Origin: Pelecanus crispus
Lineage: Eukaryota; Chordata; Aves; Pelecaniformes; Pelecanidae
Length of the DNA stretch: 64,000 bases
Assembly (NCBI RefSeq): GCF_030463565.1
Contig: NC_134644.1
Span: 154,176,191 to 154,240,190, forward strand
Direction: 5' to 3'
The position numbers and the translations under genes were made by a program. Below, piece after piece: positions 46,791 through 59,360 of the stretch (positions within the stretch are counted from its first letter, which is position 1; every line of letters begins with the position of its first letter). The notes under the pieces were generated by a model. It worked only from the letters and a program-made list of their open reading frames with translations, was not told where the DNA came from and did no database searches.

Positions 46791-47475
46791 GTTTATTACC
46801 ATACTCCCAGCTTGTATGCACGTGGAAAAGTGTCTGTACCTGCAGCAGACTTGGAGAGCTTAACGAAAGATGAATATCCGGGAAGGATCATCAGATGCTT
46901 TGACTTGGGAGTGACTTGCAGGGGGCAACTCCTCCTGTGAAACCACAGTATTATTTAATAAACCTGACAAAGCAGACAGGACTTGTATTTCAACCATCCA
47001 AACCCACACGGTGAAATGTGACAGCCCTGCAAAGCTCTGCTCTCTGAAGAGCTTCTGTTTTAATAACAGCTGTCCAAGATGCGTTTGCTCCTCCTGGCTG
47101 GACAGAAAGTAGAACGTCAGTAACGCAAAAAATGTTTCCCCTTCTCCTCCTGAGGTACTGCTTTCCCCATTCCTCCCTCCAAACCCCCACTTTCTGTCAC
47201 AGGCATCCTGTAGGACTCTCCCCTTCTCTGCAAAAAGCTGCATTTCGCACCAGGAGAAGCTATAAGGGCCCCTTTCCAGTAAAATCTCTGTACAGTTTGG
47301 GTGCTGTGGGCGTACCGGCCCATGTTTGTAACTCCCGACACTTTTCTGTTTCACAGACCTCTCTGAAGGTCTTTGGACGCACCTGAAGTCTTCAGGCAAC
47401 TTAGAGGAGATGTAAATTAGCATGATTTTACAATTCTTCCTTAAAGCTGTAAATAAGATTTGAAAAAGCAGGTTT
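46791..47475. other. Unique DNA under a long reverse open frame
   Basis: Most of this interval lies inside a 253-codon reverse-strand open frame (46860-47621), the longest in the window outside repeats. Its predicted protein has no domain, signal peptide or repeat that I recognise. I do not call it a gene (see findings). Confidence 0.4.
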
Positions 47476-47680
47476 TCATGTGTCTTCAACCAGCCGCCGT
47501 GTCTTAGGTGGAGGTGCCCAGGCGCTGGCAGCGGGGCCTGCAGCGGTGAGGAGAGGCCGGGGCTGCCCCGTGCCGGACACAGCCGGTTCCAGCCGGTTCC
47601 GGCCGGCTCCAGCGGACCCACGGCAGGGCACAGCTGAGCCCCTCAGCCGAGGCGGTGGTGCCTCTGTGATAACGTGTTTA
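47476..47680. promoter_or_regulatory. Second GC-rich patch with CCGGTTCC repeats
   Basis: About 200 bp of raised GC and CpG, including the near-tandem words AGCCGGTTCC, AGCCGGTTCC and GGCCGGCTCC at about 47581-47611. It could be a small CpG island or a weak promoter. It lies about 2 kb from the main island. No strand or gene can be assigned. Confidence 0.35.
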
Positions 47681-50600
47681 AGAAACAGCAAAAAAGTATG
47701 GAGGAGGTGGAAGACTCAGGAGTGAAGTTGAAACTGGGAAGGAGGAGGAGGAGCTGGGGAAGGTATTTTTAGTTTTGTTTTTATTTCTCACTATCCTACT
47801 TTGTTATTAATTGGCAATACAATTACATTAATTTCCCCAAGTCAAGTCTGTTTTGCCCGTGATGGTAGTTGGTGAGCGATCTCCCTGTCCTTATCTTGCC
47901 CCCCTTTTCCGTCTTATTTTGTCACCCTGTCCTGCTGAGGAGGGGGAGTGAGAGCAGCTGGGTGGGCAGCTTGCAGCCAGCCAAGGTCAAACCACCCCAC
48001 GCAAACATTGCTTTACTGCAGGTGCCATTAAGAAGACCGGATTTTAAAGCAAAGTTTTTGGAAGGGATCTCTTGAGATTTAAAAAATAAAACAAAAACCC
48101 ATGTCTAGCATCACTTTTTGTATCTAGACTCAACACTTAGACTTTAACCCTTGTTTGTATAGAAAGCATTAAACAAGTTTAATTTTCAGAATGAATGAAA
48201 ACAAAAGAAACAAAACCACTGTGTTCTTCACGGTGCTTGTTCTGTTTATTTTGATAATCCATTTAGGGCCAGCTTTAGAAACTTCTTCATGACTTTGGCT
48301 CGTTGGTTGTGATTAAGCTGCTATGTTTCATGGTCCATTGCTTAACTTGCCTCAAGAACTGATAAATATATCACTAAAACCTGGCACCATGTCCAATGCA
48401 AATACAAGTTGTCAGGCCAGTGCATCAGAGCTGATCTTCATACCAAGCAATGAGAACACAGTCACTTTGGACAAACATTATTCCCATGTAGTTGGTTTGA
48501 CTTGATGTAAAATATTTGCTTTAATGAGACGGAGACTATAATGTATCTTATACTTCGAGCTTTATACAAAGAAAAGTTCTGAGAAATTTCTCAGCTACTA
48601 ATGTGTTGTTGCTTTGTTTTCACTGGCTTTAGTGTTCAGAAATAGTTTCCCATACACCCCATGCAGGAACCTAAATAATGATTTAGTGACTAGGATGAAT
48701 AAAATAAGTATCTGCTCTGGTTACTTAACGGAGCATTTAGAATAAATTACACTGTTTAGAAAACTGCATGTAACATCAAAGTCAGGATTTATTTCCACAA
48801 AATCCTATTACATTCCAGGCATCAAACTGAAAGAAGAGCATCCATTGTCCGCCATGTGGGTTTTGTTTTGTTTTTTTTTTCCCCCTGCATGTGACTTATA
48901 TACAACCAGTGGAGGCATTAGGAAAACAGGTATATATGCACATCAGCATATAGATGCACAGAGCATATATATGCACATTAGCTCTAGACTGTTAATTTTA
49001 TGAAAGGAGTTCTTCCTTTGTTTCATTATGGCTGTTTTCCTTTTCTGTCTGGTTCCTTTCCTCTCCCAGAAAGCTAAGTTTTGACTCAATGCTGCATTCT
49101 GGAAAAGGAAAATCCATGGAATATGTTACACTGAAAATCAAGAATACAAACAATATCACGAGCTATTTTTCAGATACAGATGTTTGATCTTCTTACATCT
49201 CCTAATTGTAATTTTGTTGCCATTTGAGGAAAGTTCTGATTTGTGAGCATTACTAACAAAAGCAACCTAATCCCCAGTGGACAGCATCCGCCCATATGAG
49301 CTCTGTGCCTGAATCCAGAGAGTTGCGCAGTGCTTGGCACACAGTATTACCTTCATTGACATGACATGTTTTTGGGACCTCACTCTGCTGTCAAATTTCC
49401 CTTGGCTCCCGCCTCATCAACGGAGAGATTAAATCACCCTCAATCAGGTAAAGTCAAATTAATCAATAGGCAGGTCCTGTGATTATCTCTTCTTCCATTT
49501 CCCAACATTTAAACAAATTCACAGAGGCTGAGCTATATACAGATGTACTTTACAGAATGTAAAAATATACATACATGACTTGATAACAAAACCCAGTTAT
49601 CTCAGGAAGGATGTGAATTCCTGAAGTACAGACTTGGTGCTTGGGCAGTGGAAAACAATACACTTTTTACAGGGAATGAGGGGCTCTCCAACATGTGTTT
49701 GCTTCAGGAATATATTAATTTGTACCCTTTTAAGACGTTGAGGTGAAGAAGGAAAGAAAATTACTTTAATAACAGCCTGACCCAAATTTTTCCATGATTC
49801 CTGAAGCAAAAGGAATTATTTATCTGAATTTGTTTCTAAACAGAAATTAAGATCGTTTTCCCTAAGTGACTTAAACTCGTTTCTAATCCCCTAACAACCT
49901 TAATCACCAAATTTAAAATGTTGTTAAAAATCTGTTTAAGGCTTATTACTTTGGTCGTATTGCCATTAATCCAGTGGCACAATTCTTAGTGAAATCAGTG
50001 CAAAATAACTTTGTTCACATACTGTCATATAAGGGCATGCAAACAATATGAAAATGTGTTGCAGGGAATATGTATCTGTTGTGGTGTTATATGGTATTGT
50101 ATTTTTTCACACAGGAGGCCCTTTAATGCTACCTTGACATTCATCAGAAGAGTCTGTGCTGCAGCAGCATCCTTGAAAGGATACCCAGCCTAGAGGGTGT
50201 CCACTGGGGCCCTTCTCCATGCCCTGACCCAGATTTTGGGGAGCTGTGTCCCCCGCAGGCCATGCTGTCCTGTGCCTCTGAGCATTCATGCCTTTCTGCA
50301 GCCACTCTCCTGTGATTGCCCCTGGCAATCTGTAACTGGTGCTCTGGGCTGGGAAGGGTGAGAGGGAGCGTTTGCTGCAGTGGGGGAAGGCAAATGCACT
50401 GCAGTACCATCATACTGTCAGCAGCACTAGGCAGCCCTGACCCCTGCAGAGACGCAGCTGCTGTCTAACAAGACTTGCCATCCTCAGCCTTCTTCAGGGA
50501 GCGTGAACTTGTTTCTCTTGAACCTCTTCATGGTCACACCATCCTTGGTGGCCGCTTTGGTCAGAGGGCTCCCGCTTGGTCAGAAGTGCCTGGTGCTGGT

Positions 50601-50904
50601 GCTATCCCTGCAGATCTCTGCCGAGGGCTGCTGGTGATACCCTCTTCTCTTGGGGATGCTACCGATAGGCAGAAGAGCATAAGCGAAGATTCCCATGCCA
50701 AAATTGCCCTCTTCCCAGCAGACACAGGCAGCTGTCATGCCTGATCTGGTATGATGCTGTGTTCTGTATGTAAGAAAGAACGGTGTGCCCTGCTAGTGTC
50801 AGTGACTTCTATTATGGTATGCAATATAAGAGCACCAGGGGCCACAGTGTGACCATACAAGCTAAGCTGTTTGGATATGCTTCGACAGACTTGAAGTGAT
50901 TTAT
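47681..50904. other. No recognised gene; unique DNA
   Basis: I see only unique sequence, with imperfect copies of TATATATGCACAT[C/T]AGC near 48931-48981 and a purine-rich run near 47735-47760. No open frame resembles a known family. Confidence 0.55.
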
Positions 50905-51527
50905 ACAGAGATATTATTCAGAGGAGGGCAACAAAGCTGGTGAAGGGTCTGGAGCACAGGTCTTATGAGGAGCAGCTGAGGGAAATGGGGTTGTTTAGCC
51001 TGGAGAAGAGGAGGCTGAGGGGAGACCTTATAGCTCTCTACAGCTCCCTGAAAGGAGTTTGTAGTGAGGTGGGTGTTGGTCTCTTCTCCCAAGTAGCTAG
51101 CAATAAGACAGTAGGAAATGGGCTCAAGCTGTGCCAGGGGAGGTTTAGATTAGATACTAGGAAAAATTTCTTCATGGAAAGGGTAATCAGTCAAGCATTG
51201 GAAGAGGCTGCTCAGAGAGGTGGTGGAGTCACCATCCCTGGAAGTGTTCAAGAAATGGGTACACATGGCACTTTGGGACATAGTTTAGTGGGCATGGTGG
51301 TGTTGGGTTGATGATTGGAATGATGACCTTAGAGGCCCTTTCCAATCTTAGTGATTCCTAGTTTTTACTTTCATTATAAATAATCCATCCACCAAGCCAG
51401 GAAACATGAAGTTGCTACTCTACCCTTAATTGGTTTAGTGATGGACTTGGTAATGTTAGGTTAATGGTTGGACTGGATGATCTTAAAGGTCTTTTCCAAC
51501 CTAAACGATTCTATGATTCTATGATTA
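50905..51527 (+). mobile_element. CR1 LINE, 3' fragment with double tail
   Basis: This forward CR1 is truncated in late ORF2. The frame at about 50940-51200 reads the C-terminal segment with '[20 protein letters not shown]' and '[15 protein letters not shown]'. Its first 3' tail ends weakly at about 51360 (CCTTTCCAATCTTAGTGATT). About 73 bases of non-CR1 sequence follow (51361-51433). Then comes a second, good CR1 3' end (51434-51527) with 'CTTTTCCAACCTAAACGATT' and ATTCTATG units. The same spacer sits between two tails in the reverse-strand copy at 10930-13390, although the two copies are truncated at different 5' points. Confidence 0.92.
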
Positions 51528-54358
51528 TGGTTCTTAGAGCTTCCTGGTGGCAGCAGCCTGAAAGGCCCTCTTCTCTTGTTTTCCTTGGGCTGTTCCGAGC
51601 AGGTCACAGAGGTCACTACAAAAGTTAGACATTGGATAGTGAAAGAATTAGGTCTCAGTGACACCTGGGGAGACACAGCAACAGGTTGACAATGATGTAA
51701 AACTGATGGGCTCTCTGCTTCCAAGGTATTCCTGACATATGTTGGAGCTTTGTACTGTTGTACTTTCCTTAGCAACTAAGCATGATTCGTGCAAACTCAT
51801 CTGCAGTAATAAGTCCCTGATAGATTCCGTGCACTCCTCAGAACTCCTGCTCTTTAGAAATGAATGCGTTGTTACTTCAATTTACAGTGGTCTCAATATA
51901 TTTCTCAGTTATTCCTCTTTTATTCTGGGTTTGTTTGGTTGTACTTTTTGCATACTTGTTTTAAAAGGATGGGGATGAAGCAATGTAGCTCTGTATTTCT
52001 TGTTCCCTCCTGTCCTCCCTCCAAAGATCAAAAGGGGAATGAATCTGAATTTCCTAAGTCCCTTAATATTAACAGAATTAAATTCTCAGTGTGACTGCAA
52101 TTTTAGGCTGAGACTGAATGTTGAGAAGAATATTTGTAGAAAGATTTTCTGTTGCTGAGGTGTTGATTCAAGTTTTGTTTCTTTGTATTTGTGCTCTTAA
52201 AATGACAGTTCTGACCTCTTAATATCTTATGTCTTCCAGATCTTTTACCTGGGGTGGTTCCCTTGCTGGGTTCATCTGGGCATTTTTAACCTAATTAGTT
52301 CCCTGATAGCAGAGGTGCCTCAGGCACTGGTAGTGTCTTGCTCATTGCCGTTGTCTATTTACCTCTTCAGTTTTCCTTTTAGTGTCTTCAATAGGATACT
52401 TCAATTAAGTAATATCAAGCCTAAAAGTGGAGAATTTTGATGAAAGAAAAAGGAACTTGGTCAAAATGGTCTATTATTCTCTTGTCTAGTGGCCAAAGTC
52501 TGAGGTTCCTTTCCATGAAGACAGATAATTTTGAAGGAAGAGAGGACATTTTTTGCATGCAAGACATGTTCTGCGTATCTTGCTTTTCTCTAAAACCTGT
52601 GGATGATCTTTTAAAGGCTGATTCTGTCCCTTCATACCACATGGCATCTCTTTTCAAGATCTGAGGAACTGGCACTTCTCAAAAGGCCAAGAGCGTAAAC
52701 TGACCCCGAGATGCCTGGATGGGAGCGTTGTCTATGCAGCAAAATGGAGCCTGTCGTAGGGTTTGAGCTCCTTTTTCATGTTGTATTGAAATATGGGGCA
52801 ATGTGTCCTTCATACATGTGAACAGAGCTGTTTAACTGACTGTTGTCCACAAGTGCTCAGTTTGTTTTAAAATTATTTTTTTAACTCATGTCTGGATCTT
52901 GTATTCCTTTTGGGTAGAGTAGTGGGAAAGCCTGGCAGTGCACCTACAGAGTTTGCTGAGCTCTGCATTACAGATTTTAGCCTTTATAGGCAAACTTGAC
53001 ATTATGACAGCTGCTTCTAGATTGAGTGGTGCCTGTGTTCCCTTTCCGAGCTCCTCATTGTCCCAAATGAGGACCCAAGACATACCACTGTTCCTTCTCA
53101 CCCACATGGCTTTGTCTCCTTCTCAAATAACTAATGCCTGGGTGAGGTCATTGCTATATGGCTCGGTCTGCAGCTAGAGAGCACCATGGAGCTTCAAAGT
53201 TCTCCTTGGCCCGCCTGCTTAGATGTAGTGACAGGCTGTGTGTTAAGTTAGACTTCAAAACAAAACAGATGCATGTTTCTTAGTGGTTGCAGAAGGGAAA
53301 GGTGATGATGGAACTACTCCTTAGAGTTCACTAAAGATTTTGTCTAGTTTGTAGTGTGTTGATGGCTTGTCATCTGTCTCTCTGGGGGTTGTTATTTCCC
53401 TTTGTTATGCCCAGAAACACTGGGAAAAAAGGAACAATAAATAAGATGGCTGTCTTACTAGCTGTGTCTACCTATACTTGGAAAATGAACAACTTGGACA
53501 GCCATTTAGCTGCTGAAGGGAAAGCACTATACTGTATCCTGGAAAGGGCAAATCATGTGTTCCATGGTGACAGAAATGGCTCTTTCAAGCAGAAAATGTA
53601 AGCCTTTGGGCACTATTACACTGTGTAAATTGAGCTGTAGTAGTCTGTTAACCAGCAGACAGATCCATCCTAGGTTTATGCTTGAGCACCGCAGAAGACT
53701 CCAGAATGCGTAATTGTTACCCATGCTGGAACTCAGTCTTAATAATGATTTTTACTGTGTAACTCAAAGTTAACATTTTTATTTCAAATGATGCTTTTCA
53801 AAGGCAGCTTTATGTTCAAAGTACTTAATTCATTTGTATTTCTATAATTCATCATGCTTACTTTGAATAAAGAGTATCCTAAAGCTGTGTCTCCCCATGT
53901 ATGGAAAGCCACATATGGAAGTATTATAAAAAGTAAAGTGAAATTACTTTGACTTGTTTTCTTAGCTATTTCAGCTACATCAACAATTCAGCAAAGATAC
54001 AAACCTGAGAAGTTGGTGCACTGCCAGCTTCATCAGTCTGTACTGTTGTGGAAAACTTCCAAGCAGTTTTTCATGTTTGCTTTGGCAAGTGGTTACCAAT
54101 GGGGATGGATGGTTGCTGTATGTAGCAAAATTTTGGCGTTAGTAGAGTTTTGTTTGTTTAATCAGTGTTTACCAGAAACAGGCAGAGAAGGGAGGCAAAG
54201 CTGCTCAGAGATATGGTGTGGCTTCTGTACAAGGAGGTAGTAAGCAGGGACTCTTCAATTTCAGAATATATATACACACACACAGAGGTGCATACATAAT
54301 ATCTGTAGAGCATCCATTAAATTTAGCTGTCAATAGATTTGAAATTCTCACCTGACGC
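51528..54358. other. No recognised gene; unique DNA
   Basis: No gene or identifiable transposon is visible. An AT then AC dinucleotide run covers 54265-54284, just before the LTR. Open frames stay below about 85 codons. Confidence 0.55.
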
Positions 54359-54871
54359 TGTAGGGACACGCAGGTTCTTTTAGGGTTCCTTGGCAGAATA
54401 AGGACTGATCACAGGATTGTAGTTATAATTAGAGCTTTATTATTACATAAAAAGTTAATAATCAGCATAGGTTATTGCTATCTAAAGTTTCTAGCAGGTA
54501 GAGTATGCTTTGTGTGACAGAGCATTCTTAGCAATTATCATAGTTTTCAGTTAAACAAAATTTCTAGTAATTAGTGCAGCTTTCTTGTACTGTCTAGAGT
54601 TTTTAGTTACCTGGACCGTCTGCAGATTGGGTCAAATTCTTAATCAGTGTGCGATACAATAACCATAATCTAGACTGAGACTATACCTAAACCAACATAA
54701 GTCACTCAGTCTTGGAGGAAGCAGGCGATGGTGGGGGCGTCCCAGACCCCCAGGGGATCATGGGTTTTGCTGTCCAGCAGCAGTTCTGGTCTGTGTCCCA
54801 CTTAGGACTTGCAGCTGCTTGATTTTGTAGGCAATATCTCACGTGCTGGTATGCTTCCCTGTTCCCTAACA
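54359..54871 (-). mobile_element. Solitary LTR, endogenous retrovirus (second copy)
   Basis: This 513-bp LTR lies on the reverse strand. On that strand it starts TGTTAGGGAACAGG and ends CCTGCGTGTCCCTACA. The ends form a near-perfect short inverted repeat (TGTTAGGG / CCCTACA), as LTR termini do. In this orientation an AATAAA signal (plus-strand TTTATT at 54436-54441) lies about 80 bases before the 3' end. A TACAAAA-type TATA box is near 54822. The flanking five bases are GACGC (54354-54358) and GATGT (54872-54876), which differ only by C-to-T transitions and so could be a decayed 5-bp duplication. No internal genes are present. It is shorter than the LTR at 14.2 kb and has different ends, so it probably belongs to a different subfamily. 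Confidence 0.72.
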
Positions 54872-54959
54872 GATGTCACCACGTCCTGGCGACAGTGCTT
54901 GGTGGGCAAATGATCTTGTTGCAATGCTGACAAAGCGGGGTTGTCTGTTCTGTAATGGA

Positions 54960-55235
54960 GGTCATCACATCCTGGTGACAGCCACAGTGTTGAAAAGGAG
55001 AAGAGAGAAGGAGGTGATGCATGATCAGCACGCTGACATATTACGGCTGTTTGTCTTAGAAAATGGTGTTGGTTATGCTAACCATATTACTGGAGTCAGG
55101 AACAGGGGGTACCAGACACAGAGACAGAGGAAGTCATTTTTCACCCAAACCAAAGTAAATTGCCACAGGTTCCCACAGAGGCCAAAAACATAACTAGGTT
55201 GAAAAAGGGATCAAACACAGAGGTCCAGATATAAT
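54960..55235 (+). mobile_element. Possible ancient LINE fragment (CR1/L3-like)
   Basis: Several word blocks resemble the 3' region of old CR1/L3-type LINEs: 'CATCACATCCTGGTGACAGC', 'GGGGGTACCAGACACAGAGA', 'GAGGAAGTCATTTTTCACCC', 'AATTGCCACAGGTTCCCACA' and 'GTTGAAAAAGGGATCAAACA'. The match is from memory of family style, with no alignment, and the fragment is heavily decayed. An internal part of another repeat is an alternative. Confidence 0.35.
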
Positions 55236-58200
55236 CGCTTTGATCTATTCAGCAAGTTCCTAAGCTACCAATTTTCCGAAGGATAAATACAGAGGGATAA
55301 TTTGTTTGCCCTTTTTCTTATGCTCTCTCTGTAAGTTCCAGTTTTTGGCTACTCTTGGGAATAGAATTGAGGAAGAGCGTTCTTCTGGTCGGTATGGCAG
55401 TTCCCGTATTGTCACAGTTACACTGGGTATGTAAACCACAGGTGAAACAATATTTAAAACAAAGAAAAAAAAGAAAAAAAAAAGAAAACCACACTTGTTC
55501 TGCCATTACAGCCATATCTGCTTAGCTGGGCTGTGCCTGCCTGCCTGCCTCTTCCTAAGCCTCTGCACGAAATTAGGAAGGCCCATGTAATATTGATGAG
55601 CCTGTGAGTTGATTGTGATGAGGAACACAGGATTGCTGCTGGCTCTCTTTGACGCCCAGATTTACAGTGACTTGCTGGAGGATAAGACTGGCATTTTTGT
55701 AGCTATTGTAACTGCTGTTGGAGTTTTGACTGCTCAGCTGCAAATGCTTGATCAAAAATACAAAAGTAGTAACTATTTGCATGCTGTTGGATGTGTAGAA
55801 TAACAAACTGCCAATTACAGTGCTGTTCAACATTAATTTTTGGAAATACCAATTCTGTTGAAGATGTCAACATATTTGAACATTTTGCAGGTGGACAGTC
55901 TAAATTGCACATGCTCCTCTCACAGCAATATGTGTGCCATATGTCTCAGAGTTTGCGTAAGTCATGGCAGCAAGGAGTATAACTGTGCTGTTACGAAACT
56001 TGCATGAAAATCAAGATTTTTGGTATTCAGGAAACTGTGGGCATAGGTGGAGTATCAAAGAGCTTTTATGTGTAGTTGCTTTGTGCTTAGTTTGCAATCA
56101 AGTAAGGCATAGATCTTTTAGAATGATTTGAGATCATTTTAAGGAGATTTACAGTAGCTGTCTGTAATATATGTTACATCAGGACTGATAATTATTCATG
56201 TGATTTCATAATGCTAGAAGTTACTTTTGTTCTGCATCTTGTTTCCTAAACATTTTAATGTGTTTTCTTCAGAAATCATATCCCGCAGAGAGAGTAGCGA
56301 GCAGTACAGCAGGTATAATGTGCTCTTGTAAACGTTTGAAATTACCAGTGTTCACCACGTGCCAGGTACCGTGGGAATTGAAGGAATTGCTGTTTCTGAA
56401 GTTACTAATGCCAGTTAGTTTCTGATTTAATGTGGATAGAAGGAAAATTGCTAGTACTCAAAATTGTATTAAAACGTAAAAGAACATCTTATGCTTCTCA
56501 AGGCTTGTTTTTATAGCATATTTTTGCTCTTCTGTTGAGGCATTGAAAATATCGCTATTCTAAACTGGTATCTCTGTGATAAAATGGTTTTGTTTTTGTT
56601 TTTCAATTAAAGTGTTTTCAAAATTACAGAAAACACTAGGAGTGAAGAGATATTTTAAAAATAGCATTATTTCTAAACCAGAACTGCCCAAGACTTCGGT
56701 TGCACAACTGCAGAAGAGGACCAAGAGAAAAGTGCGATGACTGTTACCCTTTTGATTTCCAGTAGGGCATTTCCCTTGGTGTGTCAGAGAGGATCTAGCC
56801 CAAGCGGCTCTCTGGGTTAGATCATTTAAATCAACTGTGGTCAAGGGAGCTGAATGTCAGCAGGTTTTGGATCAGACCCCTGGGAGAGTTAAAAGCTCAG
56901 AAATAGTTAGTTGTTCAGGGTTTTTTTCCTTATTGCTTTAAAGATGGTATGCGCATTATAATTTATATAATGACCTTTTTGTAAAATTTCACTTAGTTCA
57001 TGTATCCGAATAGCTTTTGTATTACTTTTGTTCATACACATTCAGATTACTAGAGTACAATGAAGTTTCAGCACAAGTGCCTTTAATTTTCAGTTCTTAC
57101 TAGCGCTATGAACCTTTGCATTTGTAGCTGTTCTGCAGTGTTGGGCTATGAAAATTTCCATGACTGTCTTCCATGCTTTATTTTAACTACAGTTAATTAG
57201 TGAATTTAACTACAAGAAGAAAAGAAGGAAAGCTAGAATAAGATGAAGTTGCATCTTTTTTCCTTATTCTGCCTAATTTATATTGCAGGTGTAAGAGTTG
57301 ATATGTTAGTGCCCAAAGAGAGTATTGGAAAATTCTGCTGTATTTTGTCTGCATGCCTTGTTTGTATATAAGGACAATTTCAAGTGTCTTTGTAATAACA
57401 GAGGCAGGTTTTTATACTAATCCTAAACCTGTGCATCCAACATGAAAAAAATACAAACTTATTCAGTTGTTTCTCTCAGAGGGGTCACAGTGGGACCTAA
57501 ACATGAAATGGTCATTCAGTGCTTTTGATCAGGGGCATACTCTTTGTAGAAAGTGATCAGGGCCATACTCTTTGTAGAAAGTCTGTACAGAAGTGGCACA
57601 GAAAGTCGGTGAACTTGGAGACTCTGAGCCACGAGGCCCATGGGTAAAGCAAGCGTTGTGCCGAATGTGGACACCCAAATAGTGTACGATGGCTCCTATT
57701 CCTGTCTCCTCCATCCTTCTGGCCTGTCTTCCAATATCGGTGTCACACATGAAGCTTCATGCTCTGTGTCCAGTTACTTCATTGGTTTTTTTCCCACCAT
57801 TGTTTTATAACAAATAACTTTATAGTGCTTAAATAAAACATTACAAGTCTTGGAAAACATTAGAAGGCCCGAGCCCCACTTAGTAATTGAGAAATGGACT
57901 ACATGAACTCAACTGGTAGCTGAACAGAAGGTGAAACACAGCAGATAAAACAGTATTTAGGAGCTGGACACCTGTTTTAGTGTTCTGGATGAAGCTGACT
58001 TTACCAAATGTATGACTGAGTGAAACCAGCACAGAACATTAACAAGAAGGAAGACTACAGCTTGGAGACAAGGATAAGTTCCCAGCTGCATTAGGAGAGC
58101 AAGCACAATGTGTTTTGTCATTTACAACTTTTAATGAGAAATTAATTCATTCTTATTCCATGTGCTCCCTGAGATATGAAGCTCCCCAAAGCTCAGGACC

Positions 58201-58951
58201 TAATGCAGGCAGCACATTTTCTGAAGCCATATCTGCTTCATGGTCGCCAGAATGTGCTGCAGGACTGCTGCTTGCCTGCTGTCAGTGCCTCGCAAAGCTT
58301 TTTATAGCCAGCCATAGACTTGTGATGGTGAGTAGCATGTTGGTGTGAGACAGTCTGCTAATTGTAGACAGAGAAATATGCAAACTGATCTACGTGTCTG
58401 TGCTTTGCATAGACTGAAGAAGTGTCTCAGCAAACAAAACAAAGTACGAACTTCCAGCTCTGTGCAAGAAAGGCTGTGGTAAACTTCTTTTCCACAGGAG
58501 CTGTTACTAAGGGTTGCTTGAATTGCTTCCTTGAGGAAGAAGGGGGGAGGAAGGAAACATCTTGTGATCCAGCAAGATACGAAGGCTAAATTGAAGCAAA
58601 ATGGCAGGAGTGCTTGACCTTGCTTCACCTTCTGGCTTATCCATAGATTTTTTCCCACGATCTCTATTAATTTAGGTTGTCTGTGCCACTTATCTATGCC
58701 ATCGGCAGTGATACAGCTCAGGAGATGGCTTGCAAAGCAGCACACTCCCTGTCCTGTATGCTGTGTAAATCCAGTCTTCAAGAGAAATGTGTGCAAATTC
58801 CACATAGCATTCCTGCCTGTGATCTTGGAAAAAATCTTGCTGTCCTGTCTATTGAGTGTCTCCTGTATCATGTTGTCACTACAGAAGAGTACTACCTGTA
58901 TGTTAAAAACCTGGCTGAGCAGAGGTGATCCTGGCCAGGCTCCGCTTATTA
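55236..58951. other. No recognised gene; unique DNA with simple repeats
   Basis: The stretch contains an A-rich run (55456-55489), four TGCC units (55534-55549) and the 28-bp tandem duplication at 57526-57581. A 217-codon reverse open frame (58302-58955) has no recognised domain and overlaps another open frame on the opposite strand. I call no gene. Confidence 0.5.
57526..57581. repeat. 28-bp tandem duplication
   Basis: A 28-bp unit starting TGATCAGGGG and ending TTTGTAGAAAG is repeated once (57526-57553 and 57554-57581) with a single difference (GGGGC versus GGGCC). It appears to be a recent local slippage duplication. Confidence 0.9.
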
Positions 58952-59360
58952 ACAAGTCTTATGAAGAGCAGTTGAGGGAACCGGGCTTGTTCAGCCTGGA
59001 AAAAAGGAGGCTCAGGGGAGACCTTATTGCTCTCTACAACTACCTGGAAGGAGATTGTAGCGAGGTGGGTGTCAGTCTCTTCTCCCATGTAACAAGTGAT
59101 AGGACGAGAGGAAATGGCCTCAAGTTTTGCCAGGGGAGGTTTAGATTGGATATTAGGAAAAATGTCTTCATGGAAAGGGTTGTCAAGCACTGGAAGAGGC
59201 TGCCCAGGGAAGTGATTGAGTCCCCATCCTGGAGGTATTTAGAAGATGCGTAGATGGGGTGCTTAGGGACATGGTTTAGTGGTGGACTTGGTAGTGTTAG
59301 CTTAACGGTTGGACTTGATGATGTTAAAGGTCTTTTCCAACCTAAACGATTCTATGATCT
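58952..59360 (+). mobile_element. CR1 LINE, 3' fragment, single tail
   Basis: This forward CR1 is truncated in late ORF2. The frame at about 58960-59250 reads '[20 protein letters not shown]' and '[15 protein letters not shown]', close to the copy at 50.9 kb. Its 3' end runs straight from 'GGACATGGTTTAGTGGTGGA' into 'GGTCTTTTCCAACCTAAACG' and ATTCTATGAT without the extra spacer and second tail found at 51.4 kb and 11.1 kb. It therefore serves as the internal comparison for the ordinary 3' end of this subfamily. Confidence 0.93.

Noticed and set aside
58302..58955. 217-codon reverse open frame
   Set aside because: It has no recognisable domain or codon signal, overlaps a plus-strand open frame and runs to the edge of a CR1 copy. 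I judged it chance.
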